A DNA stretch of 64,000 bases from the NCBI GenBank assembly GCA_965140355.1, contig OZ223194.1, positions 124,001-188,000 of the forward strand, in the 5' to 3' direction. The translations under genes and the position numbers were made by a program. A model generated the notes under the pieces. That model saw only the letters and a list, made by a program, of their open reading frames with translations. It was not told the DNA's origin and made no database searches. The stretch is from Acetobacterium sp965140355. GTDB lineage: Bacteria > Bacillota > Clostridia > Eubacteriales > Eubacteriaceae. This document shows, in pieces, positions 45,607-55,703 of this stretch (position 1 is its first letter; each line of letters starts with the position of its first letter).

Positions 45607-45903
45607 CTCTCACTCCTTTCCTAATCCGCATGAAAACAGGTTTTCAAAACAACCGTTTTGAACAAACTAATGTAAATAGCTACCAGCCTTTCACAATCAG
45701 CTGCACTCTTTTGTTACAAAAACCGATAATAAATTTCAAACAAAAAAATTCCTGTTAATAACAGGAAGCGGTCGACAAAATTATCCACTGATGCGGATGA
45801 TGATTTTGAACACCTTCCTTCCAAATCAGAACTTCTTTTCTGTCAGGTAAACGGTATCACATTCAATTGTAATCATTTTAACACGCGAATAGTTTATTTG
45901 AAA
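45607..45903 (-). promoter_or_regulatory. long leader with attenuator-like hairpin for the TM1266-ABC operon
   Basis: A terminator (8-bp stem TTCCTGTT/AACAGGAA, 45749-45767, then T7 on the minus strand) lies ~140 bases before the first gene. Upstream, GGAAGGAAGG (45813-45822) can pair with the CTTCCT arm and so act as an antiterminator. A weak promoter (TTTCAA, 17 bases, TAAAAT with TGT extension; 45875-45903) precedes it. No TPP, cobalamin or other known aptamer is recognisable. Confidence 0.5.
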
Positions 45904-46137
45904 GAAAAAGAAGGTGTAAAAATTCGATTTTTCAGCTTATAATTTTGCTCTTACTTTTCTCATAAGGCCATCTTATTTCGCTATCAATAGTTGTCTTGAT
46001 TGCAAGTTTTCCTTTTATTAAACCATAATTAATACGAATAAACGCAATCGCTCAAAGATCGTTAAAATACCTTATTACGCCTATCCTTTTTTACCTTTTT
46101 CATTGCTAAATATAAGGTATTCTTGACATAATTATGT

Positions 46138-46143
46138 TATAAT
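46138..46143 (+). promoter_or_regulatory. extended -10 promoter of the subtilase gene
   Basis: TGTTATAAT (TATAAT at 46138-46143) about 80 bases before the start codon. A TTGACA at 46123 is too close (nine bases) to serve as its -35. The rest of 45904-46137 shows nothing. Confidence 0.5.
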
Positions 46144-46224
46144 TCAAATAGTTATTATATGGCTAAATAAAAGTCTGTCATGAGTAGCGCAATGACAAAC
46201 TTATTCGCTTATAAGGAGAATCCC

Positions 46225-48246
46225 ATGAAATTTAAAATGAAACGCTATCTATTTTTATTTTGCATTGTGCTGTTTATTATTTTTTTCCCAGCCACTATTT
46301 CAGCGCAAGAATCGTTATCGATCAATGGCGCTGAGCCCACAGTTAAAGAAAGTGACTCCCAGCCGATGATTATTAATAGCTTATCCGAACTCCCGGATGT
46401 TGACAAATCCGACGACATCAATCGGCAAATTGTTGTTATTTATAAAAATAGCAGTTCCTTTAATGTTCAAAGTTTATTTCTATCGACTTCCGAAATTGCC
46501 AGCGGCGAAACCGTTTCTGATCGCGTCGATGTTTTTAAACTAAAAAACGATGTTGATGTTGATAGCTTTATTGCTAAAATGAATGAAAATCCCAATGTTT
46601 TAATTGCTGATCGCAATAGTACCATTAAAACTTATGGATTACCCAATGATCCTTACGTCACCGATGGCAAAGCCTGGCAATTCCAGAAGATTGGCACCAA
46701 TAAAACCTGGGATCAGGTCTCCAATGCCACAACCATTGGCGTTGCCGTTCTTGACAGCGGTGTCAATACCAACCACCCTGATTTAATTGGCCGGACAATT
46801 GCCGGTTATGACTATGTTACCAACAGCACCCAAGTTGTTGACGAAGACGGCCATGGCACCGCTGTCAGCGGTTGTATTACAGCAACGGCCAATAACGGTA
46901 TTGGCATCTCCGGGATTGCCGGGTCAGCCAATATTATGGTTGCCCCGTATCGTGTCGGCAACAAATCACTTTACACCGCTTATATTTGTGCCGCCCTGAT
47001 CGATGCCGCTGATCGTTCTGACATTAAAATTATTAATATGAGTTATGGCGGTTATACCTATGATCCCCTTGAAGCGACGGCGATTAATTATGCCAAAGAT
47101 CATGGCAAAATTCTTGTTGCTGCTTCTGGTAATGAAGGTGACCCTTCCGACCTTGAAGCTGGCTTGCTGTCCTATCCGGCTTCTTATGACGGTGTTATTT
47201 CGGTTGCCGCTACTACCAGCTCAAATCAGCGGGCCTCCTTTTCTCAATATAATAACATGGTTGATTTAGCAGCTCCCGGCGAAGGTATTTATACCACTTC
47301 CAATAGCGGCAGTTACCTGTTTATGAATGGCACCTCTTTTTCTGCACCGATTGTTGCCGGTGCCTGCGGTGTTTTATTGGCTGCCAATGAAGACCTCAAT
47401 GCCAATGACGTCGAAAACATCTTAAAGCGAACCGCCACTGATTTAGGCACTGTCGGCCGCGATGACTATTTTGGTTTTGGTTTAATCCAATTGGATCAAG
47501 CCTTAGCGACAATTTCCGCCAGTAAACACTTAACCGCTATTAGCTTAAACAAATCTGCAACTACCATCACAACCGGTAATTGGGATATCTTAAACGTAAG
47601 TTACTTACCGGTTGATACTACCGACGATAAAAGCATTATCTGGACCTCTTCCAATCCGGCGGTTGCGACTGTTAATGGGGATGGTTTTGTTAATGCGATC
47701 AATTCTGGCAACTGCACAATCACAGCCCAGGTTGGCGACTTTTATGCGACATGTCGCGTGACGGTTCCTCTCCAAGCCGGGGAAATATCAATTGGCTACC
47801 AAACCCATATCGAAAATATTGGCTGGCAGAACTTGGTCTACGACGGCGATTTAAGCGGCACTTCCGGTCAGGGATACCGTCTGGAAGGACTAAAAATAGT
47901 GCTGGATAAACAGGGTTATGATGTCGGCGTCGCTTACAAAACCCATATTCAGAATATTGGCTGGGAAGAGAACTGGCGCAGTGATGGTACCTTAAGCGGT
48001 ACTTCCGGTGAAGGCCTACGTCTGGAAGCCGTCTGCATTAAACTAACCGGCAATGATGCCAATCAATTTGATCTGTATTATCGCACCCATGTTCAAAATT
48101 TAGGCTGGTTAGGTTGGGCAAAAGCGGGTGACAACTCCGGCACTTCCGGGTATGGTTATCGTTTAGAAGGCATCGAAATAATGGTAGTCCCGAAAAATAC
48201 GCCTTTTGACTCATCTGGAAATGCTTTTATTGTTAATCCTGTTTAA
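46225..48246 (+). CDS. secreted subtilisin-like protease with Big2 and ChW repeats
   Basis: Extracellular S8 serine protease, 673 aa from the ATG at 46225 (AAGGAG upstream; the longer ORF lacks one). Signal peptide to about residue 27 (ISAQ). A pro-region follows. The catalytic triad is D177 (AVLDSGVN), H210 (DGHGTAVSG) and S371 (NGTSFSAP), with the oxyanion N near 303 (ASGNEG). Next comes a bacterial Ig-like (Big2) domain at about 438-512 (ISLNKSATTITTG..VTVPLQ). Three ChW repeats (about 518-665) follow, each with a T/H..N(I/L)GW and (L/N)SGTSG(Q/E/Y)G motif; these are thought to bind surfaces or proteins outside clostridial cells. No sorting signal is seen. Single gene, with its own promoter and terminator. 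Confidence 0.93.
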   Translation: MKFKMKRYLFLFCIVLFIIFFPATISAQESLSINGAEPTVKESDSQPMIINSLSELPDVDKSDDINRQIVVIYKNSSSFNVQSLFLSTSEIASGETVSDRVDVFKLKNDVDVDSFIAKMNENPNVLIADRNSTIKTYGLPNDPYVTDGKAWQFQKIGTNKTWDQVSNATTIGVAVLDSGVNTNHPDLIGRTIAGYDYVTNSTQVVDEDGHGTAVSGCITATANNGIGISGIAGSANIMVAPYRVGNKSLYTAYICAALIDAADRSDIKIINMSYGGYTYDPLEATAINYAKDHGKILVAASGNEGDPSDLEAGLLSYPASYDGVISVAATTSSNQRASFSQYNNMVDLAAPGEGIYTTSNSGSYLFMNGTSFSAPIVAGACGVLLAANEDLNANDVENILKRTATDLGTVGRDDYFGFGLIQLDQALATISASKHLTAISLNKSATTITTGNWDILNVSYLPVDTTDDKSIIWTSSNPAVATVNGDGFVNAINSGNCTITAQVGDFYATCRVTVPLQAGEISIGYQTHIENIGWQNLVYDGDLSGTSGQGYRLEGLKIVLDKQGYDVGVAYKTHIQNIGWEENWRSDGTLSGTSGEGLRLEAVCIKLTGNDANQFDLYYRTHVQNLGWLGWAKAGDNSGTSGYGYRLEGIEIMVVPKNTPFDSSGNAFIVNPV

Positions 48247-48296
48247 ATTTATCGCTTTCACAATTACTGAAAAAAGAAAAAAACTACCAATTAAAA

Positions 48297-48338
48297 ACAA
48301 AGGGCGCATGGAAATTAAAATTTCCATGCGCCCTTTGT
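48297..48338. terminator. bidirectional terminator between subtilase and permease genes
   Basis: Perfect ACAAAGGGCGCATGGAAA / TTTCCATGCGCCCTTTGT arms. T-rich sequence follows on both strands. It ends two convergent genes. Confidence 0.88.
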
Positions 48339-48368
48339 TTTAGCTATTTTATCAATCAAGACAATTCA

Positions 48369-51300
48369 TTATTCAATTGACTTTAAAGACTCAACCATGC
48401 TGATTCGTTTAATAATTGGTGTCATTAGAATATTAATAATGAATGTAAATGACAGGGTAAACACAATCGAATAAATAAAGCTGGTAAAATCAATCCCTCG
48501 GCTAAACATCGCGATATCGGTTTCGACGGTATTAATGATAAAACCGTCGAGTAAAACGCCTAAAAATAATCCCACGATGATACCAATGATCGAAAGAACA
48601 ATATTCTCCCGAAAGATATACTTATAAACTTCCAGATCATAAAAACCTAACACCCGGATCGTCGCAATTTCGCGCACCCGCTCCGAAATATTTATGTTGG
48701 TAAGATTGTATAAAACAACAGCCGCCAAAGCTCCTGCCGAAAGCAACATAACCACCACGACGATACTTAAGCTACTGATGCTATCGTTTGAAGATTTCAC
48801 AATATTACCGGTAAAATTCACGGCTACCACCCCATCTTTTGCCAGCCAATCATTGGCAATGGTATTTTCCAGCTCCGTTGATGTGTCAGGAATATTAACA
48901 TAAGCCATATTAACTGCTAATGGTTTACCAAAAGCTTTTTCATAAACCGCCGGCGATAAATAAAGATAGTTTTCGAGATAATTTTCGGTTATTGCTCCCA
49001 ATACTACCTCATGACTTTGATCTTCATTATTGATCAGAATCGTATCACCAACTTTAAGCCCCAGCGTTGTCGCAACTTTTTCCGAAAGAACTGCTCCCGC
49101 CGTTTCCAGATCAATTGCCTCTCCGGTCTTGCGGTTTTGAAGATGGATAAAATCGCCAATCCCCGCGGCTGATTCCGGCACAAATAAATAGGCCTCTTTT
49201 TCAGTTTCGGTTCCAGCTTTTTGGATTATCATTTTTGATTGATACGCCAGGATATTTTCGCTAAATCGGGTGTCATTGTTTAACATTTCTTTAAACGCGG
49301 CCTTTTCAGCTATCGTCCCTTCATTTTTTAACGCCATGTAACCATCAAAAACCGTAATGTGATCAAACTGCTGCGGAATCATCGAAAAAATCGCATCCTG
49401 CAAGCCAAAACCAGCCAGTATTAACGCGGTACAGCCGGCAATTCCAATCACCGTCATAAAAAAGCGACCCTTATAACGCATCAAATTTCTGGCGGTTACC
49501 TTTTCAATAAATCCCATCCGTTGCCAGAGAAAAGGAATTCGCTCCAGAAAAATGCGCTTGCCAATTTTAGGCGCCTTGGGACGCATTAGTTCTGAAGGAT
49601 GTTCTTTTAGCTCAACATGCGTTACCATCACAGCGGCTAAAACCGTACACAAAATAGCGATCAGACAACTGATAATAATCGCTATCCAAGGCGGTGAGAT
49701 GACCAATGCCGGAACCTGATAAAGCAGTCCATAAGCACTGAATATCATATAGGGTAAAGTATTAATCCCCACCAGAAAACCAATCACCGAACCAATTGTT
49801 CCTGCTAATAACGCATAAATAAAGTATTTAGACCCTATTTGATAATGCTTATACCCTAGCGCTTTTAATGTCCCAATCTGGGTTCGTTGCTCTTCAACCA
49901 TCCGAGTCATGGTGGTAAAGGATACCAGTGCCGCGACCAGCAGAAAAATGAGCGGAAATACCCCCGAAATATTATCGATTCGTTGCGCATCTTCACCATA
50001 ACTGGTATAGCCGGGATTATCATCGCGATCGAACCGATACCATTTACCCATTTCCAGATCGTTGATTTTAGCTTCGGCACTGGCCAGCTCGTTGGCCGCA
50101 TTAGCCAACTCAACTTCGCCCTCTTGGCGTTTTTGATCTAACTGCGCTTGACCGTCACTTAATTTAGCCCAACCGGCATCCAGTTCATTTTGTGACGCAA
50201 TCAGAGTATTTTTTCCGTCCACTTTACCGCTCTCAAAAGCCGCCCAACCGGCTGCTAATTGGTTTTTACTGTCATCTAACTTTTGACGGCTGTCATCCAA
50301 TTGTTTTTGACCATCAATAGCGGCTTGCTTAAGCGCCTGTTCGGCCTGTGGCAAAGCTGTTTCCAGTGTAACCAACTGATTTTTCATATCGGCTAACTGG
50401 CTTTGAAAGGCATTAATACGATCAATTGCCGCTTGTACCTGATCTTTAGCATTATTTGCCTGCGTCAGACCATCTTGAACGACGGCGATTTGATTATCAA
50501 TTTCGGCTAATTGGGCTTCCAATACCGCCAACTGAGTTTGATAATCCGGTGCCGTCGGATCTAAATTTTGAATTTGTGCCTCGACACTGGTTCGCTGCCC
50601 TGTAAGCTCGGTTAACGCACTTTGCGCTTGAGCAATTTGCGCCTCCAATTGTGTCAGTTGGGCTTCCAGTTCCGGCAATTGACCCGAAGGGTCTTGGGCT
50701 TCCATTTGGGCAATCCCATTTTTTAAATCGGTAATTCCCTGACGCATGGTTTCTAATTGTCTTTCCCCATTTGCCAATTGCTCTTTTAAGGTTGCGGCCC
50801 CTTGAATTAATGCTGCTTCACCCTGATTTATCTGATTTTGAGCATCATTCAGTTCGGCCTGCGACTGCGAAATTTTTGTATTATATTGATCCCAGCCAGC
50901 ATCTAACGCCGCCTCACCGTCAATCAATTGGTTTTTGGCATCCGCTAAGCTGGCCTCCCCTTGCGCCATGCCCTCCTGGAATTGTCTGACTCCGTCGTTA
51001 TATTTGGCGCGGCCTTTATCAATTTCAATTTGCGCCTTCGCTAAAATATCCTCGTGATTTATTTCCAGTCGCTCAATTCCTAACGTTTCAAACTGATCCT
51101 GAAGTTTTGTGATGGCTTGTTGATAGGCCTCAGAAAAGGGATCAACGCCGTTGGCTGTTGCCTCCGATAAGACGTAAACTTCGGTATACCGCTCAGACGC
51201 AAAGTTAGCGGTCGGAATAAAACCATAATAATCCACTTCACCGCGACCAATTGTCGTGCTCCCGCGTTCAATCGAAACAAACTGTGGTGATCGCACAAAT

Positions 51301-51836
51301 CCGACAATAGTGAAACGATCACGCTTGACCGAATCTGACAGCGGTTTATCGCCTACTTCTGAAGATAAAGTGATTGTATCTCCCAGTTGATAAAGATAAC
51401 TGGCCAAGCCCAAACCCTTATCTTGCTGAGGTTTTTCCAGTAGGATTTCGCTATCATTCTCAGGCAGACGTCCTTCTAACAATAACGGTTGATTAAGCGC
51501 CTGATCCGATTGATATGCCATCAGCTTGATCACCGGCCGTTTATCACCGCGCTCAATAATAACATCGGCCGAATAACTGGGCATCACCGTATTGACACCT
51601 TGAACGTCTTTTATTGCCGCAACATCACTCGCCTGAAAACCATAAGTCGAAACAAGACGAATATCCATCAGTTGTTGACTTTTATAATATTGGCTGGCCG
51701 TATATTTCATACTTGGACCGGTTGTCTTCACACCCACAAAAAAGCAAATCCCCAGAGCAATAATTGCAACAATTGATAAAAAGCGGCTTTTTGATTTTTT
51801 AATTTCTCGCAACGTATCTTTTTGTAATGTTTTCAT
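48369..51836 (-). CDS. large FtsX/MacB-like ABC permease with coiled-coil insert
   Basis: 1155-residue membrane protein. One N-terminal helix (about 20-38, FLSIVAIIALGICFFVGV) is followed by a MacB-like extracellular domain. A long glutamine- and alanine-rich coiled coil (about 265-610) contains many Q-L-x-x-A repeats. The first FtsX permease domain has three helices (about 640-770), then comes a second extracellular domain and a second FtsX domain (about 1000-1150). This build is seen in putative lipid or peptide exporters of Firmicutes (FtsX-like ABC permeases with DUF-type coils). No ATPase gene is beside it. The binding partner and substrate are unknown. It starts at ATG 51836 with AAGGA-like bases upstream. 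Confidence 0.85.
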   Translation of the reverse strand: MKTLQKDTLREIKKSKSRFLSIVAIIALGICFFVGVKTTGPSMKYTASQYYKSQQLMDIRLVSTYGFQASDVAAIKDVQGVNTVMPSYSADVIIERGDKRPVIKLMAYQSDQALNQPLLLEGRLPENDSEILLEKPQQDKGLGLASYLYQLGDTITLSSEVGDKPLSDSVKRDRFTIVGFVRSPQFVSIERGSTTIGRGEVDYYGFIPTANFASERYTEVYVLSEATANGVDPFSEAYQQAITKLQDQFETLGIERLEINHEDILAKAQIEIDKGRAKYNDGVRQFQEGMAQGEASLADAKNQLIDGEAALDAGWDQYNTKISQSQAELNDAQNQINQGEAALIQGAATLKEQLANGERQLETMRQGITDLKNGIAQMEAQDPSGQLPELEAQLTQLEAQIAQAQSALTELTGQRTSVEAQIQNLDPTAPDYQTQLAVLEAQLAEIDNQIAVVQDGLTQANNAKDQVQAAIDRINAFQSQLADMKNQLVTLETALPQAEQALKQAAIDGQKQLDDSRQKLDDSKNQLAAGWAAFESGKVDGKNTLIASQNELDAGWAKLSDGQAQLDQKRQEGEVELANAANELASAEAKINDLEMGKWYRFDRDDNPGYTSYGEDAQRIDNISGVFPLIFLLVAALVSFTTMTRMVEEQRTQIGTLKALGYKHYQIGSKYFIYALLAGTIGSVIGFLVGINTLPYMIFSAYGLLYQVPALVISPPWIAIIISCLIAILCTVLAAVMVTHVELKEHPSELMRPKAPKIGKRIFLERIPFLWQRMGFIEKVTARNLMRYKGRFFMTVIGIAGCTALILAGFGLQDAIFSMIPQQFDHITVFDGYMALKNEGTIAEKAAFKEMLNNDTRFSENILAYQSKMIIQKAGTETEKEAYLFVPESAAGIGDFIHLQNRKTGEAIDLETAGAVLSEKVATTLGLKVGDTILINNEDQSHEVVLGAITENYLENYLYLSPAVYEKAFGKPLAVNMAYVNIPDTSTELENTIANDWLAKDGVVAVNFTGNIVKSSNDSISSLSIVVVVMLLSAGALAAVVLYNLTNINISERVREIATIRVLGFYDLEVYKYIFRENIVLSIIGIIVGLFLGVLLDGFIINTVETDIAMFSRGIDFTSFIYSIVFTLSFTFIINILMTPIIKRISMVESLKSIE

Positions 51837-52046
51837 TTAAATTCCTTTTGCATCTCATTATTATTTAATAAGGGTTCCCATCCGCTTCATTAATTAAACA
51901 TAGTCGCTCCGACTATCCGAATTATCCGCGTCATTTTTTTAGCCGATATATTTATACATTATGATTTAATATTTTACCATAAATTAATTAAGAAAACAGC
52001 AAATGACAAATAAAATTTATCATGTTTAAATTCATTATATCCAATC
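51837..52046. other. gap between addA and the permease gene
   Basis: AT-rich, 210 bases. Presumably holds the permease promoter, but I see no consensus pair and no clear addA terminator. Confidence 0.35.
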
Positions 52047-55000
52047 TCAAATTTTGATATTTTCACCCATCGTAATCAAGCCAATGACTTTTTCTTTCAC
52101 CTTAATACCCGTTAATTCTTCCAACGCTTCGGCGTAAAGATTGACTTGAATTTGATAACTTTTTATTATTTCATCGCGCTGGCTCAAGCTCTGATAATAA
52201 TCGGTTTTGTAATCAATAATTACCCATTGCCCATTTTCAATAAAAGCACAATCGATGATCCCCTGAACGATTATTTTTTCCTTGATTCCGTCCCATTCTT
52301 TTTTTACTTTAACGGGAGAATATGCATAATTAAAAGGCATTTCCCGTTTGATTTTTTCTGCCGCCAACAGGCGCAACCCTAAAGGCGAAGTATAAAAACG
52401 AATCAATTTATCACGTCTGATGGTATGTGCCAGCGCTTCCGGCATAAATTCTTGACGAACCATTCTGGCGATTTCTTTATTAAGGTAGTCATCCAAAAAA
52501 ACAGCCAGTTCTTTTTCGCCCTGGTCGCTTAGCTGTTTGCTGATTGGTTCCAGATCAATCACGGCCATTAATAAGTGCAGTGCCGATCCCCGTTGTGCTG
52601 CGGTATAATCCAATTGTTGCGTTTCTAAAAACTTTGGCCCCGGCTGTTTCTGGGCGTATTGCTTAATTAAATCATTTTGCTGATAATTTTTTATTTCCGT
52701 CACGCTCATTTTACTGGGCAGGTTATCACCAGCTTGGGCTTGATATTGGTAGTTCAGTCGTTTATTAATGGCGTCTTTTTCGACTGCGCTGATAGTGATC
52801 CTGTTTTGTTGATTATCACTTTCCATTTCGGTGCCGTTGTTAATTTCATTGGCTTTAGCAATTGCGTTAAGATTGTTCTCATCTTCTTCCTTACCGTTTT
52901 TAGACATTAGCGTCTCCCCGCGATGACAAGCTATTTTAAAATCCGCTAAATCCAAGGTCAGTTCCTGATGGTCAGTCCCGCCTAAAATCGCCAGCATAAC
53001 CCAATCTAAAAAACTGGAAGCATTGATCAAATGATATTCGTCCGGCTGGTCACGCCATTTTTGCAGCGCTTTTTGGCGATCCTTAACCGTCCCAACAAGA
53101 TAAAGTTTTTCTTCCGCCCGCGTCATTCCGACATACAAAAGCCGCATTTCTTCGGAAAGCATCTCAATATTGCTTTGTGCCTTGCAAACCTCTTTGGCTA
53201 AAGAATTATGTTTGTATCGTTTTTCTAAATTAACGTAATCCGGACAAATTCCTAAATCTTTATGAAAAAGGATTTGGCTGTAATTACTGCGTTTATTAAA
53301 GCCTTTACCGGTTCCAACTAAAAACACAATCGGAAATTCCAGACCTTTGCTTTTATGGATGGTCATCATCCGCACAACGGCTTGATGATTACTAACCAGC
53401 GCCGGCGGTGAGATATCTTGCTGATGTTTTTTCATATTTTCAACAAACCGGATAAATTGATACAGTCCTTTTAAGGTCGATTTTTTATAGTCACCGGCCC
53501 GCTTTAACAAAATTCGCAAATTGCATTGCCGTTGCTCACCACCGGGCAACGCGCCTACAAAAGCATAATAACCTGATTCTAAATAGATTTTCCATAAAAA
53601 ATCTTCGACTGGCATCAGTTTTGATTGGTCCCGCCAACGTTTCAAATTCTGATAAAATACAGCTAGTTTTTCGGCCAGCGCATCACTTTCTTCCTGACAA
53701 TAGGTTTCCACTGCCTGATAAAAAAACCCCTCAGGGTGTTTAATCCGTAGTTGGGTGCATTCGGTGGTGGTGAAATTTCCGATCGGTGAAGTCATAATAC
53801 TCAGCAGTGGTAAATCTTGATGCTGATTATCCATTAAATTTAAAAGATTCAGAATCATCGTAATTTCCAATGATTCATAATAATTGGTACCGCCATCAAA
53901 ATACGTCGGTATTCCCATTTCACTAAATACTTTGAGAAAAACATCCCCTCTTCCTGCCGCACTTCGCATTAATACTCCAAAGTCGCCGTAATTAATGGTC
54001 CGTTCCTGATTCTGCCGGGTATCAAAAAATTGCGTTCCCACCAGTGCTTGAATTTTACTGGCAACGAATCGGGCTTCCACCTCAACGGACGTGAGATCAT
54101 CTTGTCCTTCGCCCTCATCTTGATAACTATCAAGCTCATCGTCCGTCTTTTTTTCTTCAATGATATGGATCTCGGTTTTTTCATAGGGACCTTCATGCGC
54201 CAAACCTTTATTCAGCCGGGCCTGTTCGTCATAATCGATTTCCCCTAAACCTGGTGTCATAAGCTTTTCAAAAATCGCATTGATCCCATTGATGACCCCT
54301 TGCGCCGAGCGAAAATTCTGATTTAAGGTCACCAGGCTGTTTTGAGGATTATCGGCCATTCCAAAGGTTTCATATTTACCAATAAAAATGGTCGGATCGG
54401 CCAGCCGAAAACGATAAATACTTTGTTTGACATCACCGACCATAAAATAGTTATTATCCCGAACGATCCGCTTTAAAATCGTTTCCTGCATTTCATTGGT
54501 ATCCTGATATTCATCTAAAAAAATATAACGATAGCGTTCTCGCACCTCATCTGCTACATCCTGAACGGTTAAAATTTTGAGCGTTAATTGTTCTAGGTCA
54601 TTGTAGTCAACCAGATTTTTCCGGGCCTTTTTTTCCTGAAATCTGGCCCAAAACCGTTCGGTTAACACCACCAGATCGGCCATTGGTTTTTTTAGCGCAT
54701 GGAGTTCTGCAACCATTTCATCCAAATTGATAGCAAACCGTTTCTGTAACTTACTGATACTGGTCTTGGCTTCATCACGATATTTTTTGATCTGTTCATT
54801 GGTTTCTTTATCGCTTTTGGCATTGCCCTTAAAACGTTCATAACTGAGCGTTTTTAGTCCTGCCAGAGCAACAATCAAATTTTGGTTAAGCTGTTTTTTC
54901 AGTTCCTGCAGCATTAACACTTCACCCTTCATTTGCTCGTGGGTTTTTTCGAAACCTTCGCAGTCACTGTATTCTTCGGCTTTGATCGCAGCAGCGATGG

Positions 55001-55703
55001 CTCCCTGAAGTTCGGTTTTAATTATTTTTACCAACGCCTGCCCCCACACCGAAAGCTCCAGACTTTTTTCATCACAATCAAACAATACCAACATTTTTTG
55101 ACACCAATCTTGGGGATTAGGCTGCGTCGCCAGAAATCGGTAAAAGGTCTCAACGGTGTCTTTTAACGCCTGATCATTTTTATTGCCACTATATTTTTCA
55201 ACTAAATCCAAAAAATCAATATCGACCGCAAAACTTTCCGACTCCGCTTGATTTTGCGCTGCCCGCTGATATTCATCTTCAAATACTTCTTCCAACGTTT
55301 CTTTCAGCATCAACGTAATTTCCGTATCATTGCCAATCGAAAAACCGGGATCAATATCACCTTGATAAAAATACTGCCGCAAGATGCTCAAACAAAAAGA
55401 ATGGAGTGTCGAAATCGATGCCGCACCTAAACTATTCATTTGTTTCATCAAAAAACTACGATCGTTTTGAGGATTCTCCAATTCTTTTGCCAGTGCCTGA
55501 TTGAGACGGTTTTTCATTTCGCCGGCCGCCCCGCGGGTAAATGTTAAAATCAGCAGTTCATCAACGCCAACCTTTTCTTCTAACACAATCCGGATAATCC
55601 GCTGAATCAGCAACGCTGTTTTTCCTGAACCGGCCGCCGCCGAAACTAACATATTAGTATCTCGGTTTGTAATTGCTTTTAGCTGGTCACTGGTCCACTG
55701 CAT
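52047..55703 (-). CDS. addA: ATP-dependent helicase/nuclease subunit A
   Basis: UvrD-like helicase and nuclease of the AddAB complex, the Gram-positive counterpart of RecBCD, which resects double-strand breaks for RecA loading. Start at 55703 (1218 aa; MQWTSDQLKAI), which has GGGAGGTGAT upstream. Walker A AAAGSGKTALL is at about residue 22-32, motif II FLDEYQDTNEMQ and VRMMTIHKSKGLEFP follow. The C-terminal RecB-type nuclease is present with WVIIDYKTDYY. It overlaps addB by about 17 bases. Confidence 0.97.
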   Translation of the reverse strand: MQWTSDQLKAITNRDTNMLVSAAAGSGKTALLIQRIIRIVLEEKVGVDELLILTFTRGAAGEMKNRLNQALAKELENPQNDRSFLMKQMNSLGAASISTLHSFCLSILRQYFYQGDIDPGFSIGNDTEITLMLKETLEEVFEDEYQRAAQNQAESESFAVDIDFLDLVEKYSGNKNDQALKDTVETFYRFLATQPNPQDWCQKMLVLFDCDEKSLELSVWGQALVKIIKTELQGAIAAAIKAEEYSDCEGFEKTHEQMKGEVLMLQELKKQLNQNLIVALAGLKTLSYERFKGNAKSDKETNEQIKKYRDEAKTSISKLQKRFAINLDEMVAELHALKKPMADLVVLTERFWARFQEKKARKNLVDYNDLEQLTLKILTVQDVADEVRERYRYIFLDEYQDTNEMQETILKRIVRDNNYFMVGDVKQSIYRFRLADPTIFIGKYETFGMADNPQNSLVTLNQNFRSAQGVINGINAIFEKLMTPGLGEIDYDEQARLNKGLAHEGPYEKTEIHIIEEKKTDDELDSYQDEGEGQDDLTSVEVEARFVASKIQALVGTQFFDTRQNQERTINYGDFGVLMRSAAGRGDVFLKVFSEMGIPTYFDGGTNYYESLEITMILNLLNLMDNQHQDLPLLSIMTSPIGNFTTTECTQLRIKHPEGFFYQAVETYCQEESDALAEKLAVFYQNLKRWRDQSKLMPVEDFLWKIYLESGYYAFVGALPGGEQRQCNLRILLKRAGDYKKSTLKGLYQFIRFVENMKKHQQDISPPALVSNHQAVVRMMTIHKSKGLEFPIVFLVGTGKGFNKRSNYSQILFHKDLGICPDYVNLEKRYKHNSLAKEVCKAQSNIEMLSEEMRLLYVGMTRAEEKLYLVGTVKDRQKALQKWRDQPDEYHLINASSFLDWVMLAILGGTDHQELTLDLADFKIACHRGETLMSKNGKEEDENNLNAIAKANEINNGTEMESDNQQNRITISAVEKDAINKRLNYQYQAQAGDNLPSKMSVTEIKNYQQNDLIKQYAQKQPGPKFLETQQLDYTAAQRGSALHLLMAVIDLEPISKQLSDQGEKELAVFLDDYLNKEIARMVRQEFMPEALAHTIRRDKLIRFYTSPLGLRLLAAEKIKREMPFNYAYSPVKVKKEWDGIKEKIIVQGIIDCAFIENGQWVIIDYKTDYYQSLSQRDEIIKSYQIQVNLYAEALEELTGIKVKEKVIGLITMGENIKI

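Noticed and set aside
45607..45903. A TPP riboswitch before the THI5-like importer operon
   Set aside because: The conserved CTGAGA and ACCTGATCTGGATAATGCCAG-type elements are absent. Only a generic attenuator-like structure is supported.
46123..46128. TTGACA as the -35 box of the subtilase promoter
   Set aside because: Only nine bases separate it from TATAAT; an extended -10 explains the promoter better.
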